From assembly GCA_034509755.1 (NCBI GenBank), contig CM067555.1, positions 7,510,142 through 7,574,141 of the forward strand: 64,000 nucleotides of DNA, read 5' to 3'. The stretch comes from Anisodus tanguticus (Eukaryota > Streptophyta > Magnoliopsida > Solanales > Solanaceae). The notes under the pieces are model-generated. The model worked only from the letters and a program-made list of their open reading frames with translations, was not told the origin of the DNA and searched no databases. Below, one piece after another: positions 1-11,699 of the stretch. Position numbers and translations under genes: made by a program. Within the stretch, counting starts at the first letter, position 1. Every line of letters starts with the position of its first letter.

Positions 1-283
1 AACAGATTTAAAGAAAAGTAAGATAGTTAAATTGAAACGTAGAGAGTATTAATTAAGAGAGTAAAAAAAATGCTACTATGCAATTCATCAAACATAGCAT
101 GTTATTTGTTATAACATGTTATACATTAATGATGATACTCCTTCGTTTCATTTTATGGGTTTTATTTTGACTAGGTACAAAATATAAAAAATTAAAAAAA
201 ACACTTTTGAATGATTTGGTCTTACACTGAAAAATGTATCATAATGATTTTTGATCTTGTGGTTTTGTGGTCTTAGACTCTTA

Positions 284-494
284 GAGGGTGTTTGGATTGA
301 TTCACTTTAAGTGTTTTTTGGCTTTTAAGCTCATTTCTACTTTTTGAGTTATTTGGATGAGATAAAAAATATTTTTAAGCACTTATTTTTAAGCTAAAAA
401 GTACAAAAATAAGCCAAAAGCCAAAAGTTGGGTAGGACCAACTAATGGCTTCTAGCGTATAAGACACTTTTAAAAAGTTAATCAAAACACCCTC
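284..494. mobile_element. Tourist-like (PIF/Harbinger) MITE
   Basis: This 211-bp AT-rich segment has terminal inverted repeats: it starts GAGGGTGTTTGGATT and the reverse complement of its end reads GAGGGTGTTTTGATT. TTA trinucleotides flank it (281-283 and 495-497), as expected for PIF/Harbinger insertions. It has no coding capacity and lies about 560 bp upstream of the PYL start codon. The flanks could also be read as a 7-bp TCTTAGA duplication, which would suggest a hAT MITE instead. Confidence 0.7.
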
Positions 495-534
495 TTAGAC
501 ATGTCATATTGAATGTTGAAATCAAATGATTACT

Positions 535-773
535 ATTTCCTCCGTCCTAATATGTGAAGGTGTTTGATTAAATAAAAAAATTAAGAGAATTTGAAAAACT
601 TTTGAATATGTTGTCTAAAATAAGATATAGAAATTTATGTGGCTATAAATTATTTTATTAAAATAAAATAAAATAAAATTTTTAAAATAAAATTATTACT
701 ACTACATATGAAAATATCTCATATTTTATACTGATTAAAAATAAAAAATATCTCATAAGTTTAAACAAAGAGT
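535..773. mobile_element. Degenerate Stowaway-like MITE
   Basis: The left end resembles the CTCCGTCC terminus common in nightshade MITEs. It is followed by the usual internal modules (a GAAGGTGTTTGATT-like stretch and a TTTATGTGGCTATAAAT-like stretch). The right end is badly decayed. The segment lies in the upstream region of the PYL gene and encodes nothing. Confidence 0.45.
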
Positions 774-981
774 AATAATTATACATGATATCCTTTAAGA
801 GTAACAAACTTTGAACTGGATATACATAAGATGTTTCAACTATCATATTATTCTTGTATCATATCCGTATAATTATCGTATGTCACCTAATTTGTAATCT
901 TCTGAATAGTAAAAACATTTTCATAATAAAGGCATCCTATTTTTCTCTCTCGTGCACCCTCTCTGTCTCTATACGCAGTTG

Positions 982-989
982 TATATATA
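982..989 (+). promoter_or_regulatory. Putative TATA box of the PYL gene
   Basis: TATATATA lies 67-74 bases before the ATG at 1056 in otherwise pyrimidine-rich DNA. If used, transcription would start near 1015 and give a 5' UTR of about 40 bases, rich in GA. Confidence 0.45.
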
Positions 990-1055
990 CGCATCTATCA
1001 CCATTTTATACTTGTAAAGACTCTCCAAGAAGAAGAGAAAGAAAGAGTAATAAAA

Positions 1056-1700
1056 ATGCCCTGTAAACTTCAGCATCAGAGGATCAACCCAACAACCACC
1101 ACCGCCGCCGCCACTCTCGCCGTAAACTTCCACAAACAACCTCAACCATCATGGATTATTCCGGGCCCCTTTTCTGTCCCTAACAACCTCTTACATTACC
1201 ACACACACACAGTAGGCCCCACTCAGTGCTGCTCCGCCGTGGTGCAAACCATCTCCGCCCCAATCGACGCCGTGTGGTCCGTTGTCCGCCGCTTCGACAA
1301 CCCGCAAGCCTACAAACAGTTCCTCAAGAGCTGCCACGTCATCCTCGGGGACGGAGACGTTGGCACGTTGAGGGAGGTTAAGGTAATTTCCGGCCTCCCC
1401 GCAGCTTCCAGCACGGAGAGGCTGGAAATATTAGATGACATGGAACACGTCATCAGTTTCAGCGTCATTGGCGGTGATCATAGGTTGAATAATTACCGGT
1501 CAGTGACGACGTTGCACGGGGATGATAAGGGGACGATGGTTGTGGAATCGTATGTAGTGGATATTCCACAAGGGAATACAAAGGAAGAAACATGTGTATT
1601 TGTGGATACTATTGTGCGTTTAAATTTGCAATCACTGGCTCAGATCGCTCAGAACATGGCTACAATCAACACTAGTAAATCATTGAGTCTATTTCATTAA
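1056..1700 (+). CDS. PYL4: Abscisic acid receptor, PYR/PYL/RCAR family (PYL4-like)
   Basis: This is an intronless ORF of 214 residues, close to the usual length of PYL4-6 (about 200-220). PYL receptors are soluble START/Bet v1-fold proteins of the cytosol and nucleus. They bind ABA and then inhibit clade A PP2C phosphatases, which releases SnRK2 kinases. Visible hallmarks are the gate loop SGLPA at residues 112-116, the latch loop GGDHRL with HRL at 142-144, the ABA-carboxylate lysine (K91 in FLKSC), and the VESYVVDIPQGNTKEETC block near 163-180. Absence of introns and the poorly conserved first 50 residues fit the PYL4/5/6 clade. One oddity is L189 in VRLN, where the family usually has cysteine (VRCN). 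The start is the first ATG after the TATA box. A Copia element begins only 85 bp after the stop codon. The choice of PYL4 over PYL5/6 is tentative. Confidence 0.93.
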   Translation: MPCKLQHQRINPTTTTAAATLAVNFHKQPQPSWIIPGPFSVPNNLLHYHTHTVGPTQCCSAVVQTISAPIDAVWSVVRRFDNPQAYKQFLKSCHVILGDGDVGTLREVKVISGLPAASSTERLEILDDMEHVISFSVIGGDHRLNNYRSVTTLHGDDKGTMVVESYVVDIPQGNTKEETCVFVDTIVRLNLQSLAQIAQNMATINTSKSLSLFH

Positions 1701-1784
1701 TTAGATTACTTTGTATATTTCTTTTAGTCCCCCTGATTTCTTTTTTGGTGTTATATTTACATGTTGCTGTAATTTATTTATATT

Positions 1785-2042
1785 TGTTAAGTAATTATGG
1801 GAATATCCCATAATTATCTCTCTCATTATTAGAATTGATATTATAATTATACTCATTATTATAATTGTAATTAGGATCTTGTAAATTAGGTAAATATGAT
1901 TACTCTTCTAGAATAGTCTTTGTAAATTAGGTAAAGATGATTAGTCTTCTAGAATAGTCTTTCATTAATCAAATATAGGATCCATGTATATATATATATT
2001 GTATATTTGAGAGAATAATGATTGAATGATTCAATTCTTACA
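1785..2042 (+). repeat. 5' LTR of the first Copia element
   Basis: A 258-bp LTR. It is longer than its 212-bp partner, mainly because a roughly 42-bp unit starting TGTAAATTAGGTAAA is present twice in tandem at about 1880-1962, whereas the 3' LTR has one copy. A TATATATAT tract near 1987 could serve as its TATA box. Confidence 0.9.
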
Positions 2043-2330
2043 TGGTATCATTAGCCAAAGATGCTTGTCCTAAACTATTCTTTTTCTTTCCTCCTTGGCC
2101 GAATTCTATACCTTTCTTCTCACTTGTTTTTCGACCAAAACCAATTACGTTTATGTATCCTAAAACCCTAAACCTAAACTACTCCTCCAAAACCTAAAAA
2201 CCCTAGCCAAATACTAAACCAATCATCCACCCCCTCGGCTAGCATAATCCATTCCTTAGTTTTTTTTTAACTCCACTTTCATCAAAACACAACTTCATTA
2301 TCCTCCTATTTTTTATTCTAAGTGGAAATT

Positions 2331-5300
2331 ATGGCCGAAAAACAAACCTTTCATCCCGCTCTTGCCGTCAAGAACTTCATCTCCATAACCCTCGAAATGG
2401 AGAAAGGGAAGTATACCTCATGGGAGGAACTATTCAAAATTCACTGCCGTGCTTATGAGGTGATTGCCCATATTCTTCCATTCGAGTCCCCATCGGATAC
2501 CACTACAGTGGACAAGAAATTATGGTCCCGCCTAGATGCTATTGTCCTTCAATGGATTTATGGCACAATTTTGAATGATCTTCATACCATCCTTGAACCC
2601 AATTCTACGGCTAAACAGGCGTGGGAACGATTAAAAAATATTTTTCAAGATAACAAAATGTCTAGGGCCGTTTATCTTGAATACCAATTTACAAATATTA
2701 AATTGGATGATTTTTTCTAACACCTCAGCCTATTGTCAAGAATTAAAAGTACTTGCGGACCAACTGTCCAACGTTGGTTCATTCGTGACAAATCAAAGGT
2801 TAGTTCTTAAGTTGATTGCGGGATTAAATGAACAATATGATGGTGTTGCTACGTTCATTCAGCAAAGCAATCCGCTACCTCCCTTTTACGAGGCCTATTC
2901 GAGGTTAATCCTCGAGGAAACGAGGAAGGCAAAGCAAGCATCATCGGGCACAACTACTGGTGGAACGACTCTCGTATCTACCAACTCATTTTCCACTGAT
3001 TTGGAATCCCAAAATTTTGGTTCGGGTGGCCAAAAGACTCATCAAAATAATGGTAAAAAATGGGGTTCAAATCGAAACAATAAAGGAAAAATAATAGTGG
3101 AAAGAGATGTGGACGGGGTGGGGGACAAACCGCCGGCGCCAGTAGCGGCGGACAGTGGGGGCAGTACCCACCGTGATCCTGGGCCTCACAGTGGGCTGCC
3201 CCGCCATGCCCATTCCCATTCCCATTCCCGATCTCTTCGTGGGCCCGACATCCTCCTTCCAATCGCCAACCCGGTATTCTCGGATCTCGTCCACAACATG
3301 CTTTTGCAGCTCAGGCACTATCTTCTGTCGGATATGCACCCACAAATTGAACAAGCCATGAGTCACATAAATCTGAATATTCCAGATGAATCGTGGTACA
3401 TTGATACAGGGGCTACGTCACACATGACGACATCTCAAGGTAATATTTCATATGATTTTAATACGAGCGGTAATAAAAATATTATTGTCGGCAGTGGGCA
3501 ATAAATTCCAATTCGTGGTATTGGTTAGGTAACACTACCCTTACCCCACCCGCCTTTATGCTTGAAAAATGTCTTACATGCACCAAAATTAATTAAAAAC
3601 TTGATCTCTGTTAGACGTTTTACAATTGACAACAATGTTTCTGTGAATTTTGATCTGTTTGGTTTCTCTGTGAAGGATTTTCAGATGGGGATGCAGCTCA
3701 TGAGATGTAATAGCACGGGGGACTTATATCTCATCACTTCTGTCTCCAGCAACCACACGGTCAAACTTTCTACCTTTGCGGCCATCTCTCCTAGTATATG
3801 GCACAATAGGTTGGGATACCAGGAGCACCGGTTTTTAATCAATTTAGGAAGAATAATTTGACTTTTTGTAATGGACGTTTGGACTCTTCTGTTTGCTAAA
3901 CCTGTGTGTTTGGTAAACATATTAAACTTCCGTTTTCTACCTCTAATTCTAATATTGTTATGCCGTTTGATATTTTACATTGTGATTTGTGGACTTCACC
4001 CATATTAAGTGCTGCAGGTCATAAGTATTATTTGCTCATTCTTGATGTTTTTTCAAATTTTTTTGTGGACCTTTCCCTTAGGACAAAAATCACAGACCTA
4101 TAACATTTTGAAAAAAATTTAGTGTGTTTATCAAAACTCAGTTTGACAAAACCATTAAATGTTTTCAACGTGATAATGGGGGGGGGGGGGGGGAATTTAT
4201 AAATACCCAATTTCAGAATTTTTGTCAACAAAATGGGATGTATGTCCGTATTTCCTGTCCACATACATCTTCTCAAAATGGAAAAGCTGAAAGAAAGATT
4301 CGAACAATCAACAATATGAATCGATCTATCCTTATGCATTCATCCACTCCACTAAATTTTTGGCATCATGCTCTTCAAATGGCTACATATCTCTTAAATA
4401 TTGTTCCTAGTAAACTACTCTCCAATGTGTCCCCTACTCATGTATTGTACAACCGTATCCCGCCGTTTACACATTTATGAGTTTTTGGGTGTTTGTGTTA
4501 TCCCTTGTTTTCGTCCACCACCATTCATAAACTTCAAGCTCGGTCTACTCCTTGCGTGTTTTTAGGGTACCCACAAAATCATATGGGATATAAGTGCTTT
4601 GATATGTCAACATGAAAAATGATTATTTCTCATCATCTTATCTTTGATGAATCAACCTTCCCGTTTGCTACATCTAGAGCGGCATCCCCACCTTCATATG
4701 ATTTTCTGGAAGACGGAATTCATCCAATCTTGAGGTATCATCTAAACTCTCAAAATAACAATTTAGGGCCATCACAGACCGTACAACACAACCCGTCACC
4801 CCACCCTCTTCCGGCAACTCGCCGGCCTAGAACCATACCGAGCCACTACCTCAGCTCAAACATCCGAAACAACCCTACCCACTGTTTCGACCCAAAATCC
4901 CAACAACACCCAACCATCTAATGATCCAACACCTAAACGGACCAGGGAAACACATGCCATGCATGAGATTTTTTGCCTTAAACACCATTTCAACCTCACC
5001 ACCTCAGTCCATCCCTCACCAATACCAAAAATTCCAAAGCTACCTTATCAGACCCGAATTGGAAGGCTGTCATGTTAGATGAATTTACTGCTCTTATTCA
5101 AAATAAGACGTGGGATTTGGTACCACGACCATATAATGTGAATATAATTCGATCAATGTGGGTTTTTACCATAAAAAGAATTCTGATAGTTCTTTTTCGA
5201 GATACAAAGCTCGTTTTGTTGGTGATGGCAGGTCTCAGCAGGTGGGAGTAGATTGTGATGAAACATTCAGTCCGGTAGTCAAGCCTGCAAGTATTAGGAC

Positions 5301-6540
5301 TGTTCTTAGTCTCACACTATCCAAGTCATGGTCCATTCATCAGTTGGATGTCAAGAATGCATTTTTACATAGCCACTTGCAGGAAACGGTATACATGCAT
5401 CAGCCGTTGGGATTCAGCGATCCTGCCCGTCCAAATTATGTGTGCCTATTGAGAAAATACTCATATGGTCTGAAACAAACTCCTCTGGCATGGTGTAACA
5501 GGTTTGCAGGATTTGTTTCCAAATTGGAATTCTCTCACAGCAAGTCAGATCAGTCTCTTTATTTATAGAAAGAACACTGATGTGGCTTATATACTTCTAT
5601 ATATTGATGACATTATCCTCACTGCATCATCAACTTCACTTCGCCAGTCCATTATGTCCCTTCTGGCATCAGAATTTGCAATGAAAGACTTAGGTCTCTT
5701 GAATTATTTTCTTGGCATTGCTGTCACTCACTATGCAGGTGGTATATTTCTCAGTCAAAGAAAGTATGCCGAGGATATACTTGACAAAGCAGGGATGTCT
5801 TCATGTAAACCTTCACATACTCCAGTTGACACGAAGGCAAAGTTGAGCAATGCTTCAGGTACTCCATACAGCAACCCCACACATTACCGCAACATGGCTG
5901 GTGCATTGCAGTATCTCACTTTTACGAAGCCTCATATTTTCTATGCGGTCCAGCAAGTTTGTTTACACATGCATAACCCAAAAGAACATATGGGGGCTCT
6001 CAAGAGGATTCTGCGGTATGTTAAGGATACTCTTCAATTCAGATTACATCTATGTAAGTCCTCCATCTCCAGTCTGTCTGCCTACACTGATGCGGATTGG
6101 GGTGGTTGTCCAAACACAAGTCGTTCCACTTTCGGCTATTGTGTGTTCTTAGGTGACAATCTTATCGTCCTCCAAACGCCAGTCCACACTATCTCGGTCA
6201 AGTGCAGAGGCGGAATATCGAGGGGTGGAAAATGTTGTTGCTGAATCTTGTTGACTCTGTAATATGTTACTGGAGCTTCATTGTCCGATTGAAAAGGCAA
6301 CAATGGTCTATTGTGACAATGTGAGTGCGATCTACTTATTTGGCAATCATGTTCAACATCAACGCATGAAGCACATTGAAATTGATATTTTATTAGTTTG
6401 AGAAAAAGTTGTATGTGGTCAAGTTCGTGTTCTCCATGTGCCGTCCCGTTATCAGATAGCTGATATCTTTACAAAAGGTCTTCCGCGCGTACTTTTTGAT
6501 GATTTCAGGGGCAGTCTCAGCATCCGAGAACCTCCAGCTA
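2331..6540 (+). pseudogene. Decayed Copia gag-pol
   Basis: Remnants of one polyprotein in several frames. Gag (UBN2-type) starts at the ATG at 2331 and breaks near a T-run at about 2711. The protease motif DTGATSHMT is at 3403. The GAG-pre-integrase region (WHNRLG) is near 3800. The integrase core (HCDLWTSP at about 3980, HTSSQNGKAERK at about 4265) contains a run of 16 G at 4178-4193 within the DNGxEF motif. Reverse transcriptase starts near 5040 (WDLVPRP), with the catalytic YIDD at about 5600. RNase H (YTDADWGG at about 6085) is followed by broken terminal motifs to about 6540. Gag-pol drives reverse transcription and integration of the element RNA; here the multiple breaks make it non-functional. 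Confidence 0.9.
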
Positions 6541-6554
6541 AGACTGCAGGGGAC

Positions 6555-6766
6555 TGTTAGAGTAATTATGAGAATATCCCATAATTACCTCTCATTATTA
6601 GAATTGATATTGTAATTATACTCATTATTATAACTGTAATTAGGATCTTGTAAATTAGGTAAAGATGATTAGTCTTCTAGAATAGTCTTCCATTAATCAA
6701 GTATAGGATCCATGTATATATATTGTATATTTTGGAGAATAATTATTGAGGGATTCAATTCTTATA
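6555..6766 (+). repeat. 3' LTR of the first Copia element
   Basis: A 212-bp LTR starting TGTTAGAGTAATTATG and ending TTCAATTCTTATA, where the 5' LTR ends CTTACA. One internal deletion-type difference at the start and the missing 42-bp unit separate it from the 5' copy. Confidence 0.9.
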
Positions 6767-6791
6767 ATATTTATAACAGACAATCTTACTG

Positions 6792-8413
6792 TGTTGACGC
6801 ATAACTGGTCTCAAGAATCAAAGATATAGCTGAAAGTATGTATGTCCTAGAGACAATCATTATTAGGGACAAATGTACTTGAACACATTCGTATTATTAA
6901 TAAGATTAATATTTATGAGATTTGTAATTATTGAATTATTATTTGCAATTATTCATATATGTGCATCCTTTGAGCTCACGTTGTCATTAATAGAGTGATA
7001 TATTAATGATGATAGAACGTAACTCTCAAAATAGCCTCGACTAATGATCATTGAGAATGGGATATCTATGATATGTAATAAGTCGACATGTGGTCTGCAT
7101 CACATTCTTGGAGAATGTAGTATGTCTCACCTGCTACTAGTAATGGTTACTAGTGATGGACACATGGATACTTTTGAAAAGTATTGGTATACCCTGCTGA
7201 TAAACTATTTGTTATACATGTCTAGAGTGTTATCAGCGTATGGAAAATAAAGGTCCTTTGACTTGAGGTCAATACACACATTGTTTACAGAGTAATGTAC
7301 TTTGACCCTGTCCTAAGCTTAAACTCCTTATAGGATAAGATACGGCTTGTGTTGGGTACATTATGATGTAAACTAATGTGGTAGTTGAGCCAAGAATATG
7401 ATTCATTCTTCGATTGGATATTCGAGAGAGCACTCAACTTCTCAGTGATATTAGGTCGACCAAGTCATTGGCCAATGCAAGAGACATATTTAGAATATGA
7501 TCTAGTTGTCGACTAATATAGATGAGATAAAGTGATAAAGCCATTTGGATAGACACATGGCAAATCTTAAGCTAGATCGAATGTGTCGCGAATGAATGGA
7601 ATTTATCATCTCACATAAAGGTTATGTTTGCTGGATTCATGTAAACGTACTTCACATATTGAGTTCGTCGTACGACGCAATCTAGGAGTTCCATATGGAC
7701 CTTAATTGGATTAGTGTCAATATGTGAAAGCCTATATGGTCACACTATGTCAATTGTCTCTTCGATCTAAGGGTGTATTGAGAAAGTATTAAATATTCGA
7801 TTTGGAATCGAGATATTTAAATTGATAATAACTATGGGATAATTTCTATTAGATGGAAATTATTTAATTAAGTTAAAATTAGATTTTGGATTTAATTAAA
7901 TGTGCTGAATATATATTAACGAAACGGGAATGAAAATGACGTAAGGCGCCGCGACGCCTGCTAGGCTGAGCCGCGACGCCGACCCTGCAGTGGGCCCAGT
8001 CAGACTTCCCCACTGCACCTCGGTTTTTGGGCCAGGCTTAGAGCCCAACCCTAATCCGAATTTTGACCTAATTTTAACTATAAATACAACACAACCTCAT
8101 TGTTATTAAACACACTTATTATACAAAGTAATTCTAGACTTAGAGTCTAGGATAAAACTCTTTCAAACCTCTGCCAATATTTCCTGGCTTTCTTGACAAA
8201 GGAATACACAGTAGCAAGTCGCTTGCAATCGAAGGGAGAATTGCGTGTTCACCCAAAAGTAAAAGGCTCCAGATTTTATAACCTGTAAGTTCTTGTTCAA
8301 GTTCTCTTTACAGGTTTTGATTGTCATATAACCATGCCAGAAGGAATTGTTGGGTAAGTAGAACAAAATTTTAAACTTCCGATGCGCCTACTTTACTTGT
8401 GTTTTGAATCCAA
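6792..8413 (+). repeat. Long LTR-like non-coding block (possible solo LTR)
   Basis: About 1.6 kb with no coding potential but with the layout of a long LTR. It opens with TGTTG and a CCAACA lies at the far end. There is a GC-rich module (AGGCGCCGCGACGCC near 7945) and a TATAAATA box near 8079 downstream of it, followed by a transcribed-looking leader. I found no matching 5-bp target duplication, so the borders are uncertain. It may be an eroded solo LTR or part of a non-autonomous LTR element. Confidence 0.4.
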
Positions 8414-9664
8414 CAAAACTCTAGCAGCATCATTTTCAATCCAACAAGTAAAAGCAGAAACTCAATTAACCTTAGTATTACCATGTTGAACAGTTCCCGC
8501 TTTGCTTTTCACGTTAATTAGCTCTATTTGTTATGAACAATTAATAGTCCTTGTAGGTAGAAGTTGATTTAAATTTAAATTATGGCTTATGCATTGATAA
8601 TATAAAATATATTTACAAAATTAAATCACTTAAAAGATAATATTACACGTATCTAGGATATATAACTTAAATCCCTTAATTAAATAGTGAGGAGGTATTC
8701 TTCACTTCCTTTAGATTGGATGGAGAATTTATTGCTATAGTAGAATTTGTAAAAATCATGATCATAATGTCAAGATAATGATATATAGTAGTACATGTTT
8801 TGCTTTGTATGATGAGTAATTCACTATGTAAAAGAATAACATTATAGTGTAATTGTTTTATCCTCCAAAATCCTAACAACAAAATAAATTATTTGATACT
8901 AGTGGTATATACGGTATTACAAAACCTCCTTGGTGAAAACCACGTCTTTGAAACCTCTACAACTTGTAGATTAATGTACTCAGGTTAAATTTGTTAAATA
9001 CGTACCAGAATTGCACGAATGTCCATTATTTAATAGTCATGTGGTCTAATTAATTTTTTCCAACCTACCATAGTTGTAAAGGTCTCACCAGTTGTGACTT
9101 TGTTGGAATAACGTTGTTTATAGTTTATATAGTACTGTTTGCATTTTTGGTGATAAAATAAAGTTGTTAGTCTTTAAATACGTACTAAAACCTGTTGGTG
9201 AGATTGGAACCGTTTTCCTTAATTATTTTCTTTTAATTTTCTAAAAGTTAGTTCCTTGCACTGAGAGTATCAATTTTTTATACCATTATTAATTTGTTAT
9301 GACATGTAAAAGTAAATTAACAGTGTAACTTTTCTTTTACTACGAGTATGTATAATTTAAATCTATTTAACGATAGCCTATTATATGTCGAGGATCTTCA
9401 GTAGAAGATGGATGAGCACATGCACAACTGCTGCATGATTGACTGAATAAAATAAATACAACATAAATTATAAAATATAGAAAAAAAGCTAGTCGTTGTA
9501 TGAGAAGAATCAACATATCTGCTCTTTTCTAACCAACTTGACGTTCAAACAGATTGCAAGTTGTGGCTTTATTTACTTTTAAAATCCTTTTCTTTTTTCT
9601 TTATCTGCCACTTCTTTTTCTCTATATATATACAGATTTATGTTGTATGTTCGGCAAGCAAAAG
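8414..9664. other. Intergenic DNA, no gene seen
   Basis: About 1.25 kb of AT-rich DNA. The short ORFs are not supported by homology I recognise, and I see no clear repeat structure. Confidence 0.5.
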
Positions 9665-9677
9665 AAGATGGCAACTT

Positions 9678-9939
9678 GTTCCTGGGCATAGCTGGATGAC
9701 AAATGAGGGGAACTTAAAATTCAAGCTGGAGGCCTGCAGCGTGTGTTCGAACCCTGATGGGAGCAATTTGCTCTCTTCTGGGGTAGGATCTTGTAGGTGA
9801 TATCAGTTGCTCTGTTCTCAAACCCTAGTCATTCAGACACATCCCGCGATTTACTGGTAGTAGTGTTGAGGGACCGGGACTACTATCTCCAGGAATAGTC
9901 TGGCGTAAGCCAGGAAGCTGAATATCAAAAAAACAAAAA
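9678..9939 (+). mobile_element. tRNA-derived SINE with target-site duplication
   Basis: A 5' region has an A-box-like TAGCTGGATGAC (about 9689) and a B-box-like GTTCGAACC (9745-9753) of a polymerase III promoter. The 3' end is A-rich. The flanks AAGATGGCAACTT (9665-9677) and AAGATGTCAACTT (9940-9952) match at 12 of 13 bases, which is a typical SINE target duplication. The region has no gene. Confidence 0.75.
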
Positions 9940-9952
9940 AAGATGTCAACTT

Positions 9953-10767
9953 TGCAAGTTGGTTTGCAAGTGGGCAAGCAGGCCCTTTTTATTTTATTTT
10001 TTAAAATTCCATTTCCTTGCCTAATTATGTTACAGTACTTAACAGTTGGCAAGCTATTTGTAATTTGTCCGTACAGTTCCTTCTTTATGGATCAGGTCAT
10101 CACTGATGACTCTATCTCTGCCTGCGGAATCAGTTTAAGTTATATAACATAACATTAAAATATTTTATTACTATTTATGTACTCTAATATCAGGTTAGAC
10201 CATATAGTATAATATTTCATGTATCAAATTTAAGTTAATACTAACATTTTTTACATTTTTACCTGTGATATATATCAGGAAATGAAGTACTATCTCTGAC
10301 TACTCTCCTTCAGGTACTTATTGGTTAATAGGAAAAAATCGTCTCAAACCAAATAATTCAAGGTTTATTAGATATTATACAATACCATGGAGCATCAAAC
10401 GAGATCTAAATTAGCAGAGGAAATGAGTTCCAAAGAATTAGAACTTGAGACAAATTGTCTACTTTTGTCAAATTTATTAAAGAGAAGGACATACAATGAT
10501 AATATCATTTTACACCAATTATTGAAGATGGTAGATATTCCCTAGAAGTGAACAAAGTCAATATCATACATGGGAGGCAAATAAATCTGCAAAATGATAA
10601 AGTTGAGTTCGAAAAGCTAGTTCATGGAGTCTAAATCTCTCAAATGATTCATTGAGTTTGAACTTATAAATAATTCATAAAGTTTGAAATAAGTATCATG
10701 AATGAAACAATGATATAGTCATATAGTTTTGAAATAATTATCATGAGTTAAATAATGATAAAATATA
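9953..10767. other. Intergenic DNA, no gene seen
   Basis: AT-rich sequence with repeated short phrases such as CATGAGT and ATAATGATA near 10690-10765. No supported coding region or element was found. Confidence 0.45.
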
Positions 10768-10940
10768 CTCCCTCCGTCACCAATTGACTGGCATAACTTT
10801 TGAAATATGTGGTCCAAATTAAACAAATCTTATATAAATGTGTGATTGTACATTTCATAAAATTAATTTTTTTCTAAATATAAAAATGTGACATTTTTTA
10901 TAAAATAGTACCATATAAATTGGATGAAAAAAAAAGGAAG
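10768..10940. mobile_element. Stowaway-like MITE
   Basis: It starts CTCCCTCCGT and is flanked by TA on both sides (10766-10767 and 10941-10942), as Tc1/Mariner-type MITEs are. The right terminal repeat is degenerate (GGAAG). It is 173 bp with no ORF. Confidence 0.6.
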
Positions 10941-11431
10941 TATCAGTTATAAAATAGGTATCATGAGTGAAAGAGGTACACGATGTAAAAATGATTATAT
11001 GTACATCTTTAAACCCAAGAACAATATGATGTCTTGGAGTTTCAACTTCTTAGTTAAAACTTTTTGATTGTGTCCTCAAATTTGAACAAGACTTGCTATA
11101 AACATTTTCTTGATAAGTGAAACTATAGAGAACTGAAACAGTTAAGAAGTTATAACACAAGACAATAGATTGAAAGAATCAGGTCGGCTTTCAAAGAACT
11201 CTTTATGAGTAAGGGCTCAACGACAATTGGAGTATGTGACAACTACGATGTATTTCTTGATTTCATCAATGACTATGATTTCAACACTGTGTGGTACAAA
11301 AGGGTAATCGAAATTGAGGGGTTACAGATGTGGCTTAAAAAATGATCGTCGGATTTCAAGCTGGATGAGGATATCACAATTGCACTAGTTCGGGTACTGC
11401 TTCCAAATATGTTCTTTCATATGCACATGAC

Positions 11432-11639
11432 TAAAAGAAATAATCCCTTAATTATTTTTATTAATAAATAGGGTATATATACAAATTACAATCTCTAAAT
11501 ATGGAAAAAATTTATTCATACTATACTTCTAAATCATAATCATACTTGTACAAGAATTCTATAACTATGATGAGTTTGTACACTAATTTAATTACAATCC
11601 TAATCATATTTGAGCACGGTACAGTACTGTATTCTATCA
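11432..11639 (-). repeat. 3' LTR of the second Copia element
   Basis: A 208-bp LTR. On the minus strand it begins TGATAGAATACAG and ends CTTTTA. It is clearly similar to 16141-16348, with scattered substitutions. Confidence 0.88.
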
Positions 11640-11699
11640 CACCCCCGCAGTCATAGCGGACGGTTGTCGTACGCTGAGACTGTCCCTAAAATTTTCAAA

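Larger units (their letters stand above)
1785..6766 (+). mobile_element. Ty1/Copia LTR retrotransposon (RE1-like), complete but decayed
   Basis: A full-structure element with TGTTA starts at both LTRs. The 5' LTR (1785-2042) ends in CA; the 3' LTR (6555-6766) ends in TA. The primer-binding site TGGTATCA begins at 2043, complementary to initiator tRNA-Met. A purine tract (GCAGGGGAC) precedes the 3' LTR. A perfect 5-bp target duplication ATATT flanks it (1780-1784 and 6767-6771). The pol order protease, integrase, reverse transcriptase, RNase H is the Copia order. The coding region carries frameshifts and stops, so this copy is not autonomous. It sits in the likely 3' UTR or terminator region of the PYL gene in the same orientation. 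A solo LTR of the same family lies at 41782. Confidence 0.93.

Noticed and set aside
854..1066. A 70-codon ORF just before the PYL start.
   Set aside because: It spans the TATA box and 5' UTR, has no recognisable domain and is low in complexity.
7044..7250. A 68-codon ORF in the long LTR-like block.
   Set aside because: It has no domain and lies in sequence whose layout is that of a non-coding LTR.
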